A stretch of 64,000 bases of DNA, taken from Aselliscus stoliczkanus (taxonomy: Eukaryota; Chordata; Mammalia; Chiroptera; Hipposideridae). Where the stretch lies: assembly GCA_033961575.1 (NCBI GenBank), contig CM066732.1, forward strand, positions 55,354,501 to 55,418,500, written 5' to 3'. The notes under the pieces were generated by a model. It did no database searches. It saw only the letters and a list, made by a program, of their open reading frames with translations, and was not told the origin of the DNA. Positions 43,691-55,705 of the stretch are shown piece after piece (position 1 is the stretch's first letter; each line of letters opens with the position of its first letter). The position numbers were made by a program, and so were the translations under genes.

Positions 43691-44600
43691 TATTCATATT
43701 TTTTATCCTTTTTTTCCCATATTAAAGAAGTCCCCCTAAGATTCCTTGTAATACTGGTTGGGTGGTAATGAACTCCTTTAGCTTTTTCTTGTCTAAAAAG
43801 CTCTTTATCTGCCCTTCAATTCTAAAAGATAGCTTTGCTGGGTAAAGTGATCTTGGTCCTTCTCATCACTTTGAATATTTCGTGCCAATCCCCTCTGGCT
43901 TGCAAAGTTTCTGTTGAGAAATCAGCTCATGGGAACTCCCGTATAGGTAACTAACTGCTTTTCTCTTGATGCATTTAAAATTCTCTCTGTGTATTTAACC
44001 TTTGGCATTTTAATTATGATGTGTCTTCATGCTGGCCTCTTTGGGTTCATCTTGTTTGGGACTCTGTGCTTCCAGGGCCTGTATGTCTGTTTCCTTTATC
44101 AGGTTAGGAAAGTTTTCAGTCATTGTTTCTTCAAATAGGTTCTCAATCCCTGGCTCTCTCTCTTCGCCTTCTGGTATCCCTCTGATGCAACTGCTGTTAC
44201 ACTTGATATTGTCCCAGAGGCCCCTTAAACTATCCTAATATTTTTGGATTCTTTTTTCTATTTGTTGTTCCAATGGGGTGTTTTCTGCTACCTTGTCATC
44301 CAAATTGTTGATTTGATCCTCTGCTTCATCTAGTCTGCTGGTGATTCCTTCTAGAGCATTCTTCATTTCAGTTGTATTCTTCACTTCCAAATGGTTTTTT
44401 TTTAATGGTTTCTATGTCCTTTTTTTATGTTTGCTGTCTCTTTGTTGAAGCTCTCACTGAGTTTCTTGAGCGTCCTTATAACTGCTGTTTGGTGTGTTAC
44501 TTGTTTCCATTTCATTTAGTTTTGTTTCTGAGTTTTCTCCTTGTTCTTTCATTTGGGACATATTTCCCTGTTTCCTCATTTTGGCTGCCTCTCTGTTAGT
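43690..44600 (-). pseudogene. L1 ORF1 fragment
   Basis: The minus strand gives ORF1-like segments in order: a coiled-coil part (TEMKNALEGITSRLDEAE near 44370-44290), the RNA-recognition region, and a C-terminal domain with YPAKLSFRIEGQIKSFLDK near 43860-43800. Stops and frameshifts interrupt it. ORF1p is the L1 RNA-binding trimer protein. Confidence 0.8.
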
Positions 44601-46186
44601 TTCTGTGTATCAGGTAGATGTGCTATGTCCCCCAGTCTTGGCTTGGTGGCCTTATGTAGTAGGTGCCCTGTGGGGCCTTGGCACAGTCTCCCTGGTCACC
44701 TGCTCCAGGTGCTCCAGGAGTGTCCCTTGTGTGGGTTGTGTGTGCTGTCCTGTTATTGTTGAGCCTTGATTGGTATTGGCACATCAGTGGGTGAGACTGA
44801 CCCTCAGGCTGACTGGCTGTGGGGTTTGCCCATGGCCACAGCTTATGGGCTGCGGTGAAGGGGGCGTACCCTGCTGAGTGGGATTCACCTCAGCAGCTGT
44901 GGTGCCTGTTGAGATTGCCCTCAGTGTTTGCCACTCATGGGGCTAATTGAGCGGTGCTGTTCTGTGGTCTGAAGCCATCCTCCAAGTATATTGATTCTGA
45001 GACACCTTTGGGGAGACTCTGGTGCAGGCCCACGTCACCCACTGCCTGTGACCAGCTGGGGAGTACCTGGTAGGAGCTACAGAGTGATCTGTGGTGGTTC
45101 ACTGCCTGTGCTAATCGTGGAGGCTCATGGGAGATGCAACACTGCGAACCAAGTGCTCTGCCACTTGTACCAGGCCTGGGGTAGCTCCTCAAAAAGCCAG
45201 GACACCCCAACGTCTGCTGCCACCTGCCAGCTCCCTTAAGGTTCAGCCACTGATAAAGCCTTATACAGTATGCAAATTAGGTAAGGCAGGGTCTCAGGGA
45301 GTCACTACAGTGGGAAGAGTTGTGGTCACCAGGTTAACGTGGACTCTGGTTTGGTGCGAGTGCTGAGGCTGTAACTACTCAGCAGAAGTCGCAGAGCTCA
45401 ACGAGGCCAGTTGCCACCTGCCTGGGGCCTGAGGACTCGGATAGTTTTCCAAGGAAGCGCGCAATGTGGGGAGGCTGGCAGGGCACAGAGAGCGCCTCCA
45501 GCATTGTGGGAATTGACTGGGTGGGGTCCCACTGAGTCAACAGGGCAGAGCTGTGGAGCTCACCAGGCCAATCCAATTCAGATTTGGCCGGAGGAGGTGG
45601 GCTCAACACATTAAAGATGGCGTCCGCTCCCAGCCGCAGGGGAGGAGAATCCCGCACAGGGAAGCTGGGGACTGTCCTCCGGCCCTCGCCCCGAAGCCAC
45701 ACGCCTCAGTCTGCCCCTGTATGTCTCTGAGGGCCCTCCGAGCCACCGTCCCTCTGCTGGAGCCCAAGGTGAGTGCCTGCAAGCGAGTGAATTTATGTGT
45801 GCTTCCTTTAAGAGCACGCCTGGGTTTCCTGCTGTTTCCATCGCACCTGGTCAGCCAGAACCCCCCCCAGCCGGGTGTGGGGCCCTCTTCCCAGCACCAG
45901 CGCTCTGGGCTGCAAGGCGGGTGTGGGGCCGGGCTCCCTCGCTCCTCTGAGGGGCACCTCAGGGGCCGAGATATCCCTCCTGGTTCTCAGCTGCTGCCCA
46001 GAGGACTGGGGCCCGCTCTGCGTCTGTGCCCCGCCTAGCAGTCTCGACATGGCTTCTTCTTGATATTTCTAGGCATAGGACTTCTGTTTGGCTAGGCTTC
46101 AGAAGGTTTTCCCGCTTGATTGTTCTATAATTTAGTTGTAATTTTAATGTGTTCACAGAAGGAAGCAGGCAGTGTTTATCTACTCT

Positions 46187-46194
46187 GCCATCTT
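46187..46194 (-). promoter_or_regulatory. YY1-type site at the L1 5' end
   Basis: AAGATGGC on the minus strand lies about 16 bp inside the L1 5' end, the position at which YY1 directs accurate L1 transcription start in other mammals. Its presence supports that the element's 5' terminus is essentially complete. Confidence 0.65.
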
Positions 46195-46209
46195 GGATCT
46201 CCTGAATCA

Positions 46210-46225
46210 AGATGATACTTTTTTA
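46210..46225. repeat. Probable target duplication of L1, right copy
   Basis: AGATGATACTTTTTTA, 13 of 16 positions equal to the left copy at 42327-42342. Confidence 0.65.
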
Positions 46226-47110
46226 TTTGTTAGTTAGAACTCAAAATTTGAGTTGTTAAAACCCCATAGAAGCGCGACTTGCATGGTGGCAAACACTGGC
46301 ACAGCTAATAGCTGTGTTCTCAGCACAGAGGGCTGAGGGTCACCCACTGGTACCTTGATCAGATAAAAGGACATTGGAATGAAGGGCTGTAAACCAGGTG
46401 AGGGCTACACTGCACATCTTGTAGGCACTTACCACCCACCCCTTACGTGGTCTCTCTGAGGCCCCAGGCCACAGCTGCAGGCGCCTCCACCGCCACTGCA
46501 GTGTGGACCTGCATCGCCCATGAAGAGGCCTCTAGGAGACACGAGCAATGGCTACCCAGCTGGACAAGTCAGACCCCCTGCTCCAAGGGCAGCTCCACGA
46601 CTTTGCTGACAGGTTCACAGACCCACGGGTGCTCCAGCTGAACCCCAGAGCCCATGGCCATGTCCATGTGGGATGACCAGCACGGGGAGCCACCCGGAAA
46701 GAGGCCTAAGGAGTGTGGAGGTCATCCTGCCCAGGAGGCCCCGGCCCCAGCTGACAGCCGGCCAGCCAATGGCCCCTTCCTACTGCTCCGGGGGCTTCGT
46801 CTCCCCGGGGAGTGAGCAGTGGCCCCTGCTGGCCTGGGACATGGACATGGACATGGAGGAGTACCTGCCCTACTGCTGCAGGACCTGGACGGCAGGCTGT
46901 CCTCAGCACAGGAGGCCCATCAGCCCAAGGGGCTCTTTCCTGACAGGCAGGGACACTCAGAGTTGGCCAGAGAGGGGGTGCCATGCTCCCTCCACCCCCT
47001 CCCCCACAGCCAGAGGCATCCTGGGATTGGAGAATTGTGTCCTGGGGGTCAGAAACCCAGTGTCCCCTCCTGTCCCCCAGGCACACATACACACATACGC
47101 AGGCATACAC
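46226..47110. other. GC-rich unique sequence
   Basis: No gene recognised. A stretch at 46540-46900 has short ATG-initiated frames and a GGACAT triplication at 46835-46856, but the frames are broken and no protein family was recognised. Processed-pseudogene origin cannot be excluded. Confidence 0.4.
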
Positions 47111-47111
47111 A

Positions 47112-47112
47112 G

Positions 47113-47172
<60 letters not shown>

Positions 47173-47262
47173 GAGATACAGACACACACACACAGAGAAA
47201 GATACACACACAGAGAGACACACACACAGAGAAAGATACACACACAGAGAGACACACACAGG

Positions 47263-47323
<61 letters not shown>
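47112..47323. repeat. Composite (GATA)n, CA/GA and (CT)n microsatellite
   Basis: About 15 GATA units (47112-47172) are followed by a mixed CA/GA array with a 34-bp higher-order period (47177-47262), then about 28 CT units (47267-47323). Purine/pyrimidine asymmetry switches strand between the parts. Confidence 0.97.
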
Positions 47324-47325
<2 letters not shown>

Positions 47326-47640
47326 TTTTAAAGACACAAAAGGGTCTACCAGGGAAAAATCCTCTGAGCTCAACAACGGGGTCCCCTGGACCTAAGTGGA
47401 GCTGTGTGTCCCCCTGAATGGTTAATATTACTCCAGGATCCCCAGAGAGGTTTTTTTTTTCGTTCCTTTTTTCTTTCCTCTCAACTGTATCTGAGGACAA
47501 AGAAGAACTTGCAGTCCCCTAAATTCGTCTCCCACGGTAAAATGACAAGTATTGCAGGACAGACACGCAAATGTGCTCAAACACAGGGCACAGCCTGTCT
47601 CGTCAGGGCTTCTGCTTGTCACATATCTGGCAAGTCTCCG
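47324..47640. other. Unassigned sequence
   Basis: Nothing recognised; includes a T10 run at about 47452-47460. Confidence 0.4.
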
Positions 47641-47815
47641 GCAGTCCACACAGGCTGGGACGCCGGGGGTCCTGGTCCCCAGAGCCCGGCCAGCCGCCCG
47701 AGGGGCAGGGAGGGGCGACAGGCGGTGCGGGAGAAAATGGCCGCCCTGCCGCGTGGCCCTGTCGGGGGAGCCGCGCTCCGGCCGGGCTGGCTGGCTCGCG
47801 CTAAGTACTAAAGCC
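47641..47815. promoter_or_regulatory. Small CpG-rich patch
   Basis: CpG-dense DNA (GACGCCGGGGG, GCCGCCCGAGG, GCCGCGCTCCGGCC) contains an AAAATGGCCGCC YY1-like core at 47734-47745. It directly precedes a candidate conserved block. No exon was recognised. Confidence 0.4.
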
Positions 47816-47829
47816 GTGGTGGCAGTGGG

Positions 47830-48505
47830 GGACAGGAGATGAGAGACAGAACAGGGCAGCTGCAAATGAAAATCACCCTGGGGAAGGTTACAACTAGATA
47901 AAGTTTTCGACAATAAGATTCCAGAGACTGCTGACGGGAGCAAAGCTCAATATTTTAGTCTCAGTACAAATTTGCTTCAATCTTCTACAACTCCCATGCA
48001 GCCTTGCCCACAGCTGCATGCTGTAAACAACAAACAAATCTATTTCCATCAGCCCTGCTGATGCCAGGAGAAAAGTGCCTGAGCATAAGACATGCACAGA
48101 TGCAAACCCTCACCTGAGCCGGGCGCTGCCCTCCATTTGGCCTCTCTAACTTAATATCGTTGTTACAAAGCTATTGGTCTCCTGGTAGCTAGCTGGCGCA
48201 ACACACTGCCTGTTCTTCCAGCTAATCTGACAACTCCGATCCAAGAAGCATCAAGGGCCCAATTAAGAAGACACATCTTATCAAGGAGCTTATTTTGCAT
48301 AACAGAATACAAATGACGAATAAAAATTTAATGTTTAATAACTTAGTACAAAGAGGGCTGTTGATATGGAATGCCTGGAATTTTTATGGAGGCTGTCAGA
48401 CTTGTGATAAAACTGTTATATAGGAACACACTTGGCAAAACACAGCGTAGAATTGTTCCGTAATGGCGTGTGCATGATATTGCATTAATTCTTGATAGGG
48501 AACTA
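47830..48505. promoter_or_regulatory. Strong candidate conserved non-coding element
   Basis: A nearly 700-bp AT-rich, CpG-poor, repeat-free block holds CTGTAAACAACAAACAAATC (forkhead-like), GGGCCCAATTAAGAAG, CATCTTATCAAGGAGC, TTATTTTGCATAACAG (OCT/C-EBP-like) and AATTTAATGTTTAATAAC, then GATATTGCATTAATTC. This is one of the most enhancer-like segments of the window by composition and motif density. Confidence 0.5.
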
Positions 48506-49103
48506 ACTGTAAGCCTGGGAATCGGCCAGTTTACGGTTCAGTTGAAGACGGCGTGCATGTGTGCACACGTGCATGCCTGTGTGTGTGCCCTGCTCCGAAG
48601 GCTCGGAGGGTGTGGCTGGGTGTGTTTTTATGGAAGGGATGCTAAGTGCAATTTAATGGGGACTTTCCTGGGAGATGCTCGGCCCTTCACAAGGTGTTTG
48701 GGTGTGTCTTCTGGGGGCCAGCAGACTGGAAGTGACTGGGCGCCAACCGCCCTGGTGGGAAGGGCGCCCCGACGCAGAGGCGCACGCGGGATTGTCCAGG
48801 CTCTGCTTCAGGGACATGGGAGTTCTTCGCCTGTGCGTGAGGGCGAGTGGGTGGCCTGGGGACAGGCGCAGGAGGCTGCAAAGGGACAAAGCGCCTGTTC
48901 CTCTCGGACCCCAACATGTCTCCCTGGGAAATAGCTAATCCAGATCCATGGACTTCATGTCTGAACTTAACTCGCACATAGCTGTCTGCAGTTTCCCCAG
49001 CGCTTTGGCCAACATTAACCTTTCGGCGGTGTGTTCATTCAAGTATTACTGAGAGCCTACATGTGGCTGCGCTCTCATGAGAGGCAGCTCTGGGCTGTGG
49101 GCG
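48506..49103. other. GC-rich unique sequence
   Basis: Nothing recognised apart from a GTGCATGTGTGCACACGTGC alternating stretch at about 48553-48572. Confidence 0.45.
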
Positions 49104-49275
49104 AGCCCAGGTGTGGCTCCTGGCTCCACCATGTGCCGCCTGCATGACAATGAGCACGCCCCTGAACCTCCGTCACCCCCGTGTTCAGCTGTAAACCGGC
49201 TACGGCTGGTCCCCGCCTCTCGGAGGCAGTGACAGCCACTGAGGCGCTGAGCTCGGAGCCCAGCACAGCACCCCA
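49104..49275 (+). mobile_element. MIR SINE, decayed
   Basis: Follows the MIR order: GTGTGGCTCCTGGCTCCACC, ATGTGCCGCCTGCATGACAA, CCCTGAACCTCCGTCACCC, GTTCAGCTGTAAACCGG and the tail CACTGAGGCGCTGAGCTCGG plus GCCCAGCACAGCAC. Confidence 0.55.
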
Positions 49276-50384
49276 GACTCGGCTCGCCCCACACGATCCG
49301 TGAGCCTCCAAGGAGCTGCGTGGGTCCCTCCCAAGCCCTGGCTGAGAGGAGCTTTGCTGTCCACACCCTGAATGGCTCTAGACTGAGCTGGAAATGCTTT
49401 CTGGATGTTGCAACTGTGACTCCACACATTTCCGAAGGTCCGTCAGAAGAAACAGCCAGGTTTTATTTTCAAAGTGTCCATTGCGAGGGCTGAACGCGTG
49501 CGGCCCTGGCATGGGACTCAGCCCTGTGCGGGGCACGTGGGCTGCTCCGTGCTCGTCCTGTCCTGTGGCATCAGCGTCGCCACGCGGGATACTAACTTAG
49601 TACCTAGTGCCTGGACAGTCAAAGGAAAATGTGAGCCCTTAGGGCTGTCATCATACTCTACAGGCAGATCAGAACTTGGGCGGGGCTTGTGTTCTTGGCA
49701 AGAAAGCCAAACAGAAGCAAACGCTGCCCTGAGGGCCACCTGTGGGCTATTGCCGAGGTGGGTACTCAAAGCAGACTTGTCTTAAAGTTACCACCACGGG
49801 GGCTCTCACACGGAGGGCCTGGGACAGAAATAAGCCCATGCGGACACTTGCATTGTCCCAGCAGGTACTCGTCTAGGGTTCACTGGAACAGCGCGGCCCA
49901 TAATGCATCGTTTGCTCCCCGTGTGGCTCTCTTGCACACTAGCGGGGTTCCTGTCCAGCACACATAGTCTGTGCAGACTTGGGACGATTAAACGTGTGCC
50001 ACTGCACCCTTAGAGTGGCCAGGAACTGAGAGCCAAGGGACGTCTTGATGCCGGCGACGCGTCCAGCTCCTCCTAGCTCTCACGCCAGCCCTCAAGCTAC
50101 AGACCTTTCTGGGTCCCAAACTAGACCTAAATGAGAATAGCCTCAATGTGGTGTGAGGCCCAGAGAAGGGTTCAGGCCTCGCAGCTGCAGACATTAGAAT
50201 CACGCTGCTTTCTCCTGATCCCACGGGCGCAGGGGATGCAGCGAGGGTCGCAGGGCACGCTGCCGTCGACACTGGCCCATGCACCCAAATGATTTCCTCC
50301 AACGCCAGCGCCCGGCCTGGGTGACCGTGCACACGTGTCCTGGCCCCAGTCAGGCACACAGCCACTTAGCATCTCTCACTCGTT
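49276..50384. other. GC-rich unique sequence
   Basis: No exon or repeat recognised. Confidence 0.45.
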
Positions 50385-50625
50385 GACAATCAGTCGCCCG
50401 GTTGCCTCGTTACTTGTCAGGGCGCTGGGTGAGGACTCTGGGTTATACTCTCTGCTAATTAAACGTGTCCTACCACCCTCTGACGCTCCCAGCTTCGGGG
50501 AAATGGATTTACCTGGGACGGCAGCCCCGGTGGGACTTGTCCTGTGATAGGAGAGGGATTGTCCCAGCCATCACCGTGACTCTGCTCCAATTATCCAAAT
50601 ATTTAATACTTGGACAGCGGCTCCC
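50385..50625. promoter_or_regulatory. Candidate conserved non-coding element
   Basis: A mixed block with GTTGACAATCAGTCG, CTCTGCTAATTAAACG, CTCCAATTATCCAAATATTT and AATACTTGG. It has no repeat landmarks. Confidence 0.35.
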
Positions 50626-51774
50626 CAAATCCATAAGCCACATCTGTCTTCAGAGCAGACACAGCCCAGGGTGACCTGGAGAGAGCGTCTGTTTAATCTC
50701 TCGGTGCTTGGAGAGCCAGGCCCCCGAGCTGAAGGCGCACCATAAACCCACACACCTTAGAGCTCCGGTGCCCTTGCCAAGTCAGGCCTTTGACCCAGGC
50801 CCACGGGAGGGGACAGAGAAGCAGGCATGTGTGTGCCCCTAGGAGTTGCGAGAGGCGGGAACCTAGCAGGAATGGGTGTGGCCCATGGAAGGCTTTCCCC
50901 CAAACCCACTGGAAGCCTTTGGGCCTGGTGCCTGCCCACTGGCGCCCGCGTGACCCAGAGCTCCTGAAACTAACCGCTCCCACAGGTCAGACGGAGGTGA
51001 CCAGGTGGCTGCCAAGGCCCAGAAGGCAGGGCCCGTCCCCCTCACAGCCCCTCACCGCACTGGCCCATCCACATGAGGCGTCTGTGTGACCGCAGCAAGC
51101 ACGTGGAGCCAGCGTTCTGCTGCAAGGGACGCGCCGCTCTGGCCTCTTGCATTTCCTCTGAAACATGGAGATTCTTTGGTGTCAGGGCCCCGCTCCGGGC
51201 CCAAGGCCCAGCACCCGCACATGGGCAGGCGGCCAGCACAGGAGGGAGGCCGGGGCCCGCCTCTCCGCGGTGCTGGGCAGGACCGTGGCTTCCTGTGCCT
51301 CCTTCTCTCACGGGTGTGGTGGTGGGTTTTGTTCTCCGTAACGTAGCGAGGGTTTCCCATTTTAAGAAAAACTATGAAGCCTTTAATATTTTTTAAATAA
51401 ATGCCTCTGGGCATCTTTAACATTAAAGCAAGCAAGTATGTGGTGCCACACTGTCTGGTGCTGAACTGTCCTCACAAGGATCTGTGGCCTTGTCATGCTG
51501 TCCCCAGGCCCAGCTCTCCTGTGCAGGATGTGCACAGACCAGGGGAAAGGTGTCCTAAGGGGAGGGCCGGCTGGCCCCCAGTGAGCTCTCCCTGTCGTGG
51601 GGCTGAGTCAGGCGGGGAGCTGGCGGCCCTAGTTCTGGGGGCTCCTGTCGGGCCCTGAGTTATTTAGCACGGGTCCGGGCGAGACCGCGCCCACGGAGCC
51701 CCGAGGGAACGCCGCCCCAGCCGCCTGTCATCTCACCTGCAGCAGGTGCGTGCGGTTTGATTCAGATCCTTCAA
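50626..51774. other. GC-rich unique sequence
   Basis: No exon recognised. A small AT-rich insert at 51358-51430 (CCTTTAATATTTTTTAAATAAA) interrupts it, and a CpG-rich patch lies at 51665-51730. Confidence 0.45.
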
Positions 51775-52365
51775 GTGCTCACAATTTTTTTAAGAGACAC
51801 CAGGTTGAGAGAACTCCTCTCTGGAATTTAAGAAATAATGAATGTGGGCCTCACCAGCCCTGGCCTTTTCGAGTTCATAATGAAAATGAATGTTCATTTT
51901 TCCTTTAAAACTGTCTCAGGCTAAATGATACTGACGCTTTCAATTTTTAACATCATAATCAATAAAGGCTGCTTACGCACACTTTGCAAAACCATCAGTT
52001 TAGAAGTTTGAAAAAAATCTGCGTAGGGCTGCAGCTTGCTGGCTGGAACGCTCTCGCACTAAATCTTCTGAGTTAAAGTTTTACTGGTGTGTTATGAGTA
52101 AAAATGCCTTGTCAGCCATCTGCCAGTTTTTCTCCTAACATCCATATTTCCAGCCCTTGCTAAACATTGGGAGCACGCGGCCACAAGAGGCCACCTCCAC
52201 AATTAAACAGCCGAGCGTGGCAGCAGAGGCAAGGGCATGTCATGGGAGAGCCGCCTAGTATTAATTTTAAAAGTCCGTAAAGACTAGCGCTGACCCATCC
52301 AAGATGACAGACTGTGGTTAAATGTATGAGAAACTGTTAACCCCAGGAGACAAAATAGCAGGGGA
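51775..52365. promoter_or_regulatory. Strong candidate conserved non-coding element (left half)
   Basis: AT-rich repeat-free DNA with GAATTTAAGAAATAATGAATG, GTTCATAATGAAAATGAATG, CATCATAATCAATAAAGG, CACAATTAAACAGCC and AGTATTAATTTTAAAAG. It is separated from the right half by a purine-rich run at about 52366-52406. Confidence 0.5.
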
Positions 52366-52406
52366 AAGTAGAAAAGAAGGAAAGAGGAAAGAAAGAGGGA
52401 AAAAAA

Positions 52407-52960
52407 CCCAACAAACAATGCACCCATGTCAAAAGCTTCAATGGGTGCTAATCACGGCTGATTAATCAGCCTCCACTCCGCTGATCCAAAAAGGTTACGG
52501 AGCCAATGATGTAAAATTAGCTTTCTTGCGAGTCCCTCTGACTTGGAGTCTGTCTGCTCATTTGCATCTTTTGCCAATGTTTACGAAGAATTCAGTTCAT
52601 TAGCTCTGGAGCATAAAGTCAGAAATCGGAGGGGACTCCGCATTTTCTCGCTGCAAGTACTACTTAAAACAAATAGCATTTCTTCCTCAAACATTTATAG
52701 AATAAACGAAATGGCATTAATCACTGCAAACCTTCTATTTGTGAGGACAAAGAGGCGGAAAGGGAAAAATCCACCTCTGAGACCCACGGTCTCATGGTGG
52801 GGTCGCCCCACTCTCCTGGAATGTCTCGTAGTATCAGGGGCAAAATGTTAAATCACAGAATTAGCAGGAAGCGAGGGCAGCTAACGAACGAGGCTTGCTG
52901 CGCCGAGGCCGCTAACTTTTTATACAGCAGCATCTGCAAAGCTCAGAAGCAGACGGCTGC
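52407..52960. promoter_or_regulatory. Strong candidate conserved non-coding element (right half)
   Basis: Contains GGCTGATTAATCAGCC at 52456-52471, a perfect 16-bp palindrome centred on GATTAATC (two opposed GATTA homeodomain cores), and the perfect POU octamer ATTTGCAT at 52560-52567. TAAAATTAGC, GTTCATTAGC and GGCATTAATCACTG follow. The block is repeat-free and unlike its GC-rich flanks. Confidence 0.55.
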
Positions 52961-53711
<751 letters not shown>

Positions 53712-53884
53712 CCTTCATTCCGTAGCCTACAGACCACTCCTTTCCCCACATCTCTATAGAGAAGCATGGGAAGCTGGGGATACCAAGCAGAGCCCCACTG
53801 ATAATGGCCCTGCTTCCCAGGGTTCACAGGGGACCACAGAACTTGAGCTACACAAAGAGGCAACCGTAACCTAGTTCAATGATG

Positions 53885-54090
53885 AGCGTCTCACCTCCTC
53901 CAGGAAGCCCTGATCTCAGGCTACGTTCCGGCCCTTTCTTTGCTGTGTGCTCCTCAGCCAGACACTGTATTTGAATGGCAGTTTCTGTGTCCTTCTTCTG
54001 GGTGTGAGCCTCTTACGGACAGGACAGGTCACCTTCCACCCGTCATCCCCCAGACCAAGCACTGGACAGTGCTGGGCAGGACAGGGGCTT
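53885..54090 (+). mobile_element. L2 LINE 3' end
   Basis: CTCACCTCCTCCAGGAAGCC, CTGATCTCAGGCTACG, TGTGAGCCTCTTACGGACAG and GGACAGTGCTGGGCAGG follow the L2 3' end order (CCTCCAGGAAGCCTTCCCTG..GTGAGCTCCTTGAGGGCAGG, in parts). Confidence 0.55.
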
Positions 54091-55589
54091 GTGCAGGGAA
54101 TGGGTGAGGCGTGGAGTCCACGCTGGCCCTCTGCCATGGGCCGAGGGCAGCAGGGCCCGGCCCTTCCAGCAACAGAATGTCACCGCTCAGGACCGGGCGC
54201 AAAGCTCTGGCCCGGGACTCCCAGGCCCCCAGGGGCGGGTGTGTCCCATGTGTGTGCTGAGTCTCGCCCGTGGCGAGGCGGCTACGGAACAGTCACAGCA
54301 AGACCCAGAGTCGGGGAATAATGTGGTGGAAAGGTGTTACCGCCGTCTTCCTTTGTTTCTGCTCAGCAGCCAGTTGCTGAGGCAGCCTGCCCTCCCTCCG
54401 CAGCCCCTGGAGCTGAGCCCCGACTCCCAGCAGGTGTTTGCAGGTGAATGAGGGAGCGCTGGGGGTCTCTCCTGTGTTAAAACAGCCCAGGGACTCAGTG
54501 CCATGACGGCCTGAGCCCAGGCCCAGCGTACCCCAGGTGCAGCCTGAAGGCAGCAGGGAGCCGGGAATGGTCTGACATCACAGTCGTTCTGGAAACCCCC
54601 GCTGGAGACCCTCGTTCGCCCCCAGCCAGTGGAGAGCCACTTTCCCGGCAGCGTTGGGGTCACCATTGCGTCCTGGGGGCGGGGCTTAGAGAAACGGTTA
54701 GCCCGCCTTTACGCGCCCGGGTACAAAATGTGTGCCTTTCACGTGTGGAGTCGCTGTTGGTGACAAGGGGCTGGACGCCGCTTCAGGAGGCAGTGAGACG
54801 CTCACTCCACGGGAAGGGGCGCCGGCTTCTGAGGACACACCGCCCAAGTCCGATCGCCTGCCTCATGCTGACCCTGGTCCCACTGCGTCCCTCTCCTGCT
54901 ACCCAGAGCTCCCCTTGGCTCCAGGAAGCACTAAGCCTCGGTCAGCACCGTGGGGCCGAGTGGGTGGCGCCCAGGCCCGCTGTGTCTGGGCCTCCTGGAG
55001 CCCGGGCCCAGGTGGGCCCTTGCAGAGCTGTGGGGTCCGCCTGGAAGGGGAGGGGCCCTCATTACGGAGCTCCTGGGCTCTCCTCCTGATTCATCATGTT
55101 TTTTATTAGCGCTTTTTCCCTGATACACCTCTGCAGAAGATGAGCTTCTGGCAACAGCTGGAGAGAGTCCCTTCAGCAGGTGGAGTTTGGCAGGTGGGGT
55201 TTGGCAGGCGGGTTCCCGGATCCAGCCGCCAAATCACTCCAGCTCCACTTAAATGGGGGTTGGGGAGGAGAAGCTGCCACCGCCTTGGGCAGCTGGGCTG
55301 TCCCTGCCCTTCTTGCATGCGCCCAAGAAGAAATGTGACAGGAGGGGACAGGCCCCAGCGCTGGAACGATGTGTGTGGCCCTCGCATGTCTCCTTCCTGC
55401 CAGGGAGACTTCATCTGGGGCTGAGATCTCTCTCTGGCTCTAGCTGTCTGCTTCCTTTGTTCAGTGTTTGTGCTGTCTGTCGGACGGGGGTTAGGGAGAG
55501 GCTCTCCCCGGGACAGACGCCAGCCTGAGCTCTCATTTCTTCGCTCACTCCAGTCTTCCTTTTCTTGTTGCATTCAATCTGGGTTAAAT
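54091..55589. other. GC-rich unique sequence
   Basis: No exon or repeat recognised. A small local duplication GGAGTTTGGCAGGTGGGGTTTGGCAGG lies at about 55182-55208 (shown only by its half GTTTGGCAGG). Confidence 0.45.
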
Positions 55590-55705
55590 GCAAAAGAAAA
55601 TGGGGAAAAGTCAGGGCTTTGTTTTAAATCATTTTTAATAGAATATTTTTATGCATGTTTTTTTGAGACAGCATATGTGCAGCACCAGCCACATTTGGTT
55701 TTAAA
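55590..55705. promoter_or_regulatory. Short AT-rich patch
   Basis: GGCTTTGTTTTAAATCATTT and TTAATAGAATATTTTTATGC form a short AT-rich, repeat-free patch within GC-rich DNA. Regulatory reading is weak. Confidence 0.25.

Larger units (their letters stand above)
42343..46209 (-). mobile_element. L1 element with both ends but a large internal ORF2 deletion
   Basis: On the minus strand the order is: 5' end with a YY1-type AAGATGGC, a GC-rich 5' UTR (about 46209-44600), ORF1 (about 44600-43690), the start of ORF2 with the endonuclease region (about 43690-43386), then directly the ORF2 C-terminus (about 43385-43080) and a 3' UTR with a tail at 42349-42355. About 1,000 codons of ORF2, including reverse transcriptase, are missing. 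One orientation, collinear order and flanking duplication show this is a single insertion. Both ORFs are broken by stops and frameshifts. Confidence 0.85.

Noticed and set aside
43133..44769. Plus-strand open frames within the L1
   Set aside because: They are antisense shadows of L1 ORF1/ORF2 on the minus strand.
46540..46900. Possible processed pseudogene (short ATG frame, GC-rich, gene-like words)
   Set aside because: No protein family was recognised in any frame, frames break quickly, and no poly(A) or flanking duplication was found.
46706..47500. A long open frame on the minus strand
   Set aside because: It is read mainly through CT, GATA and CA repeats, giving runs of Glu-Arg, Leu-Ser-Ile-Tyr and Cys-Val; no gene-like content.
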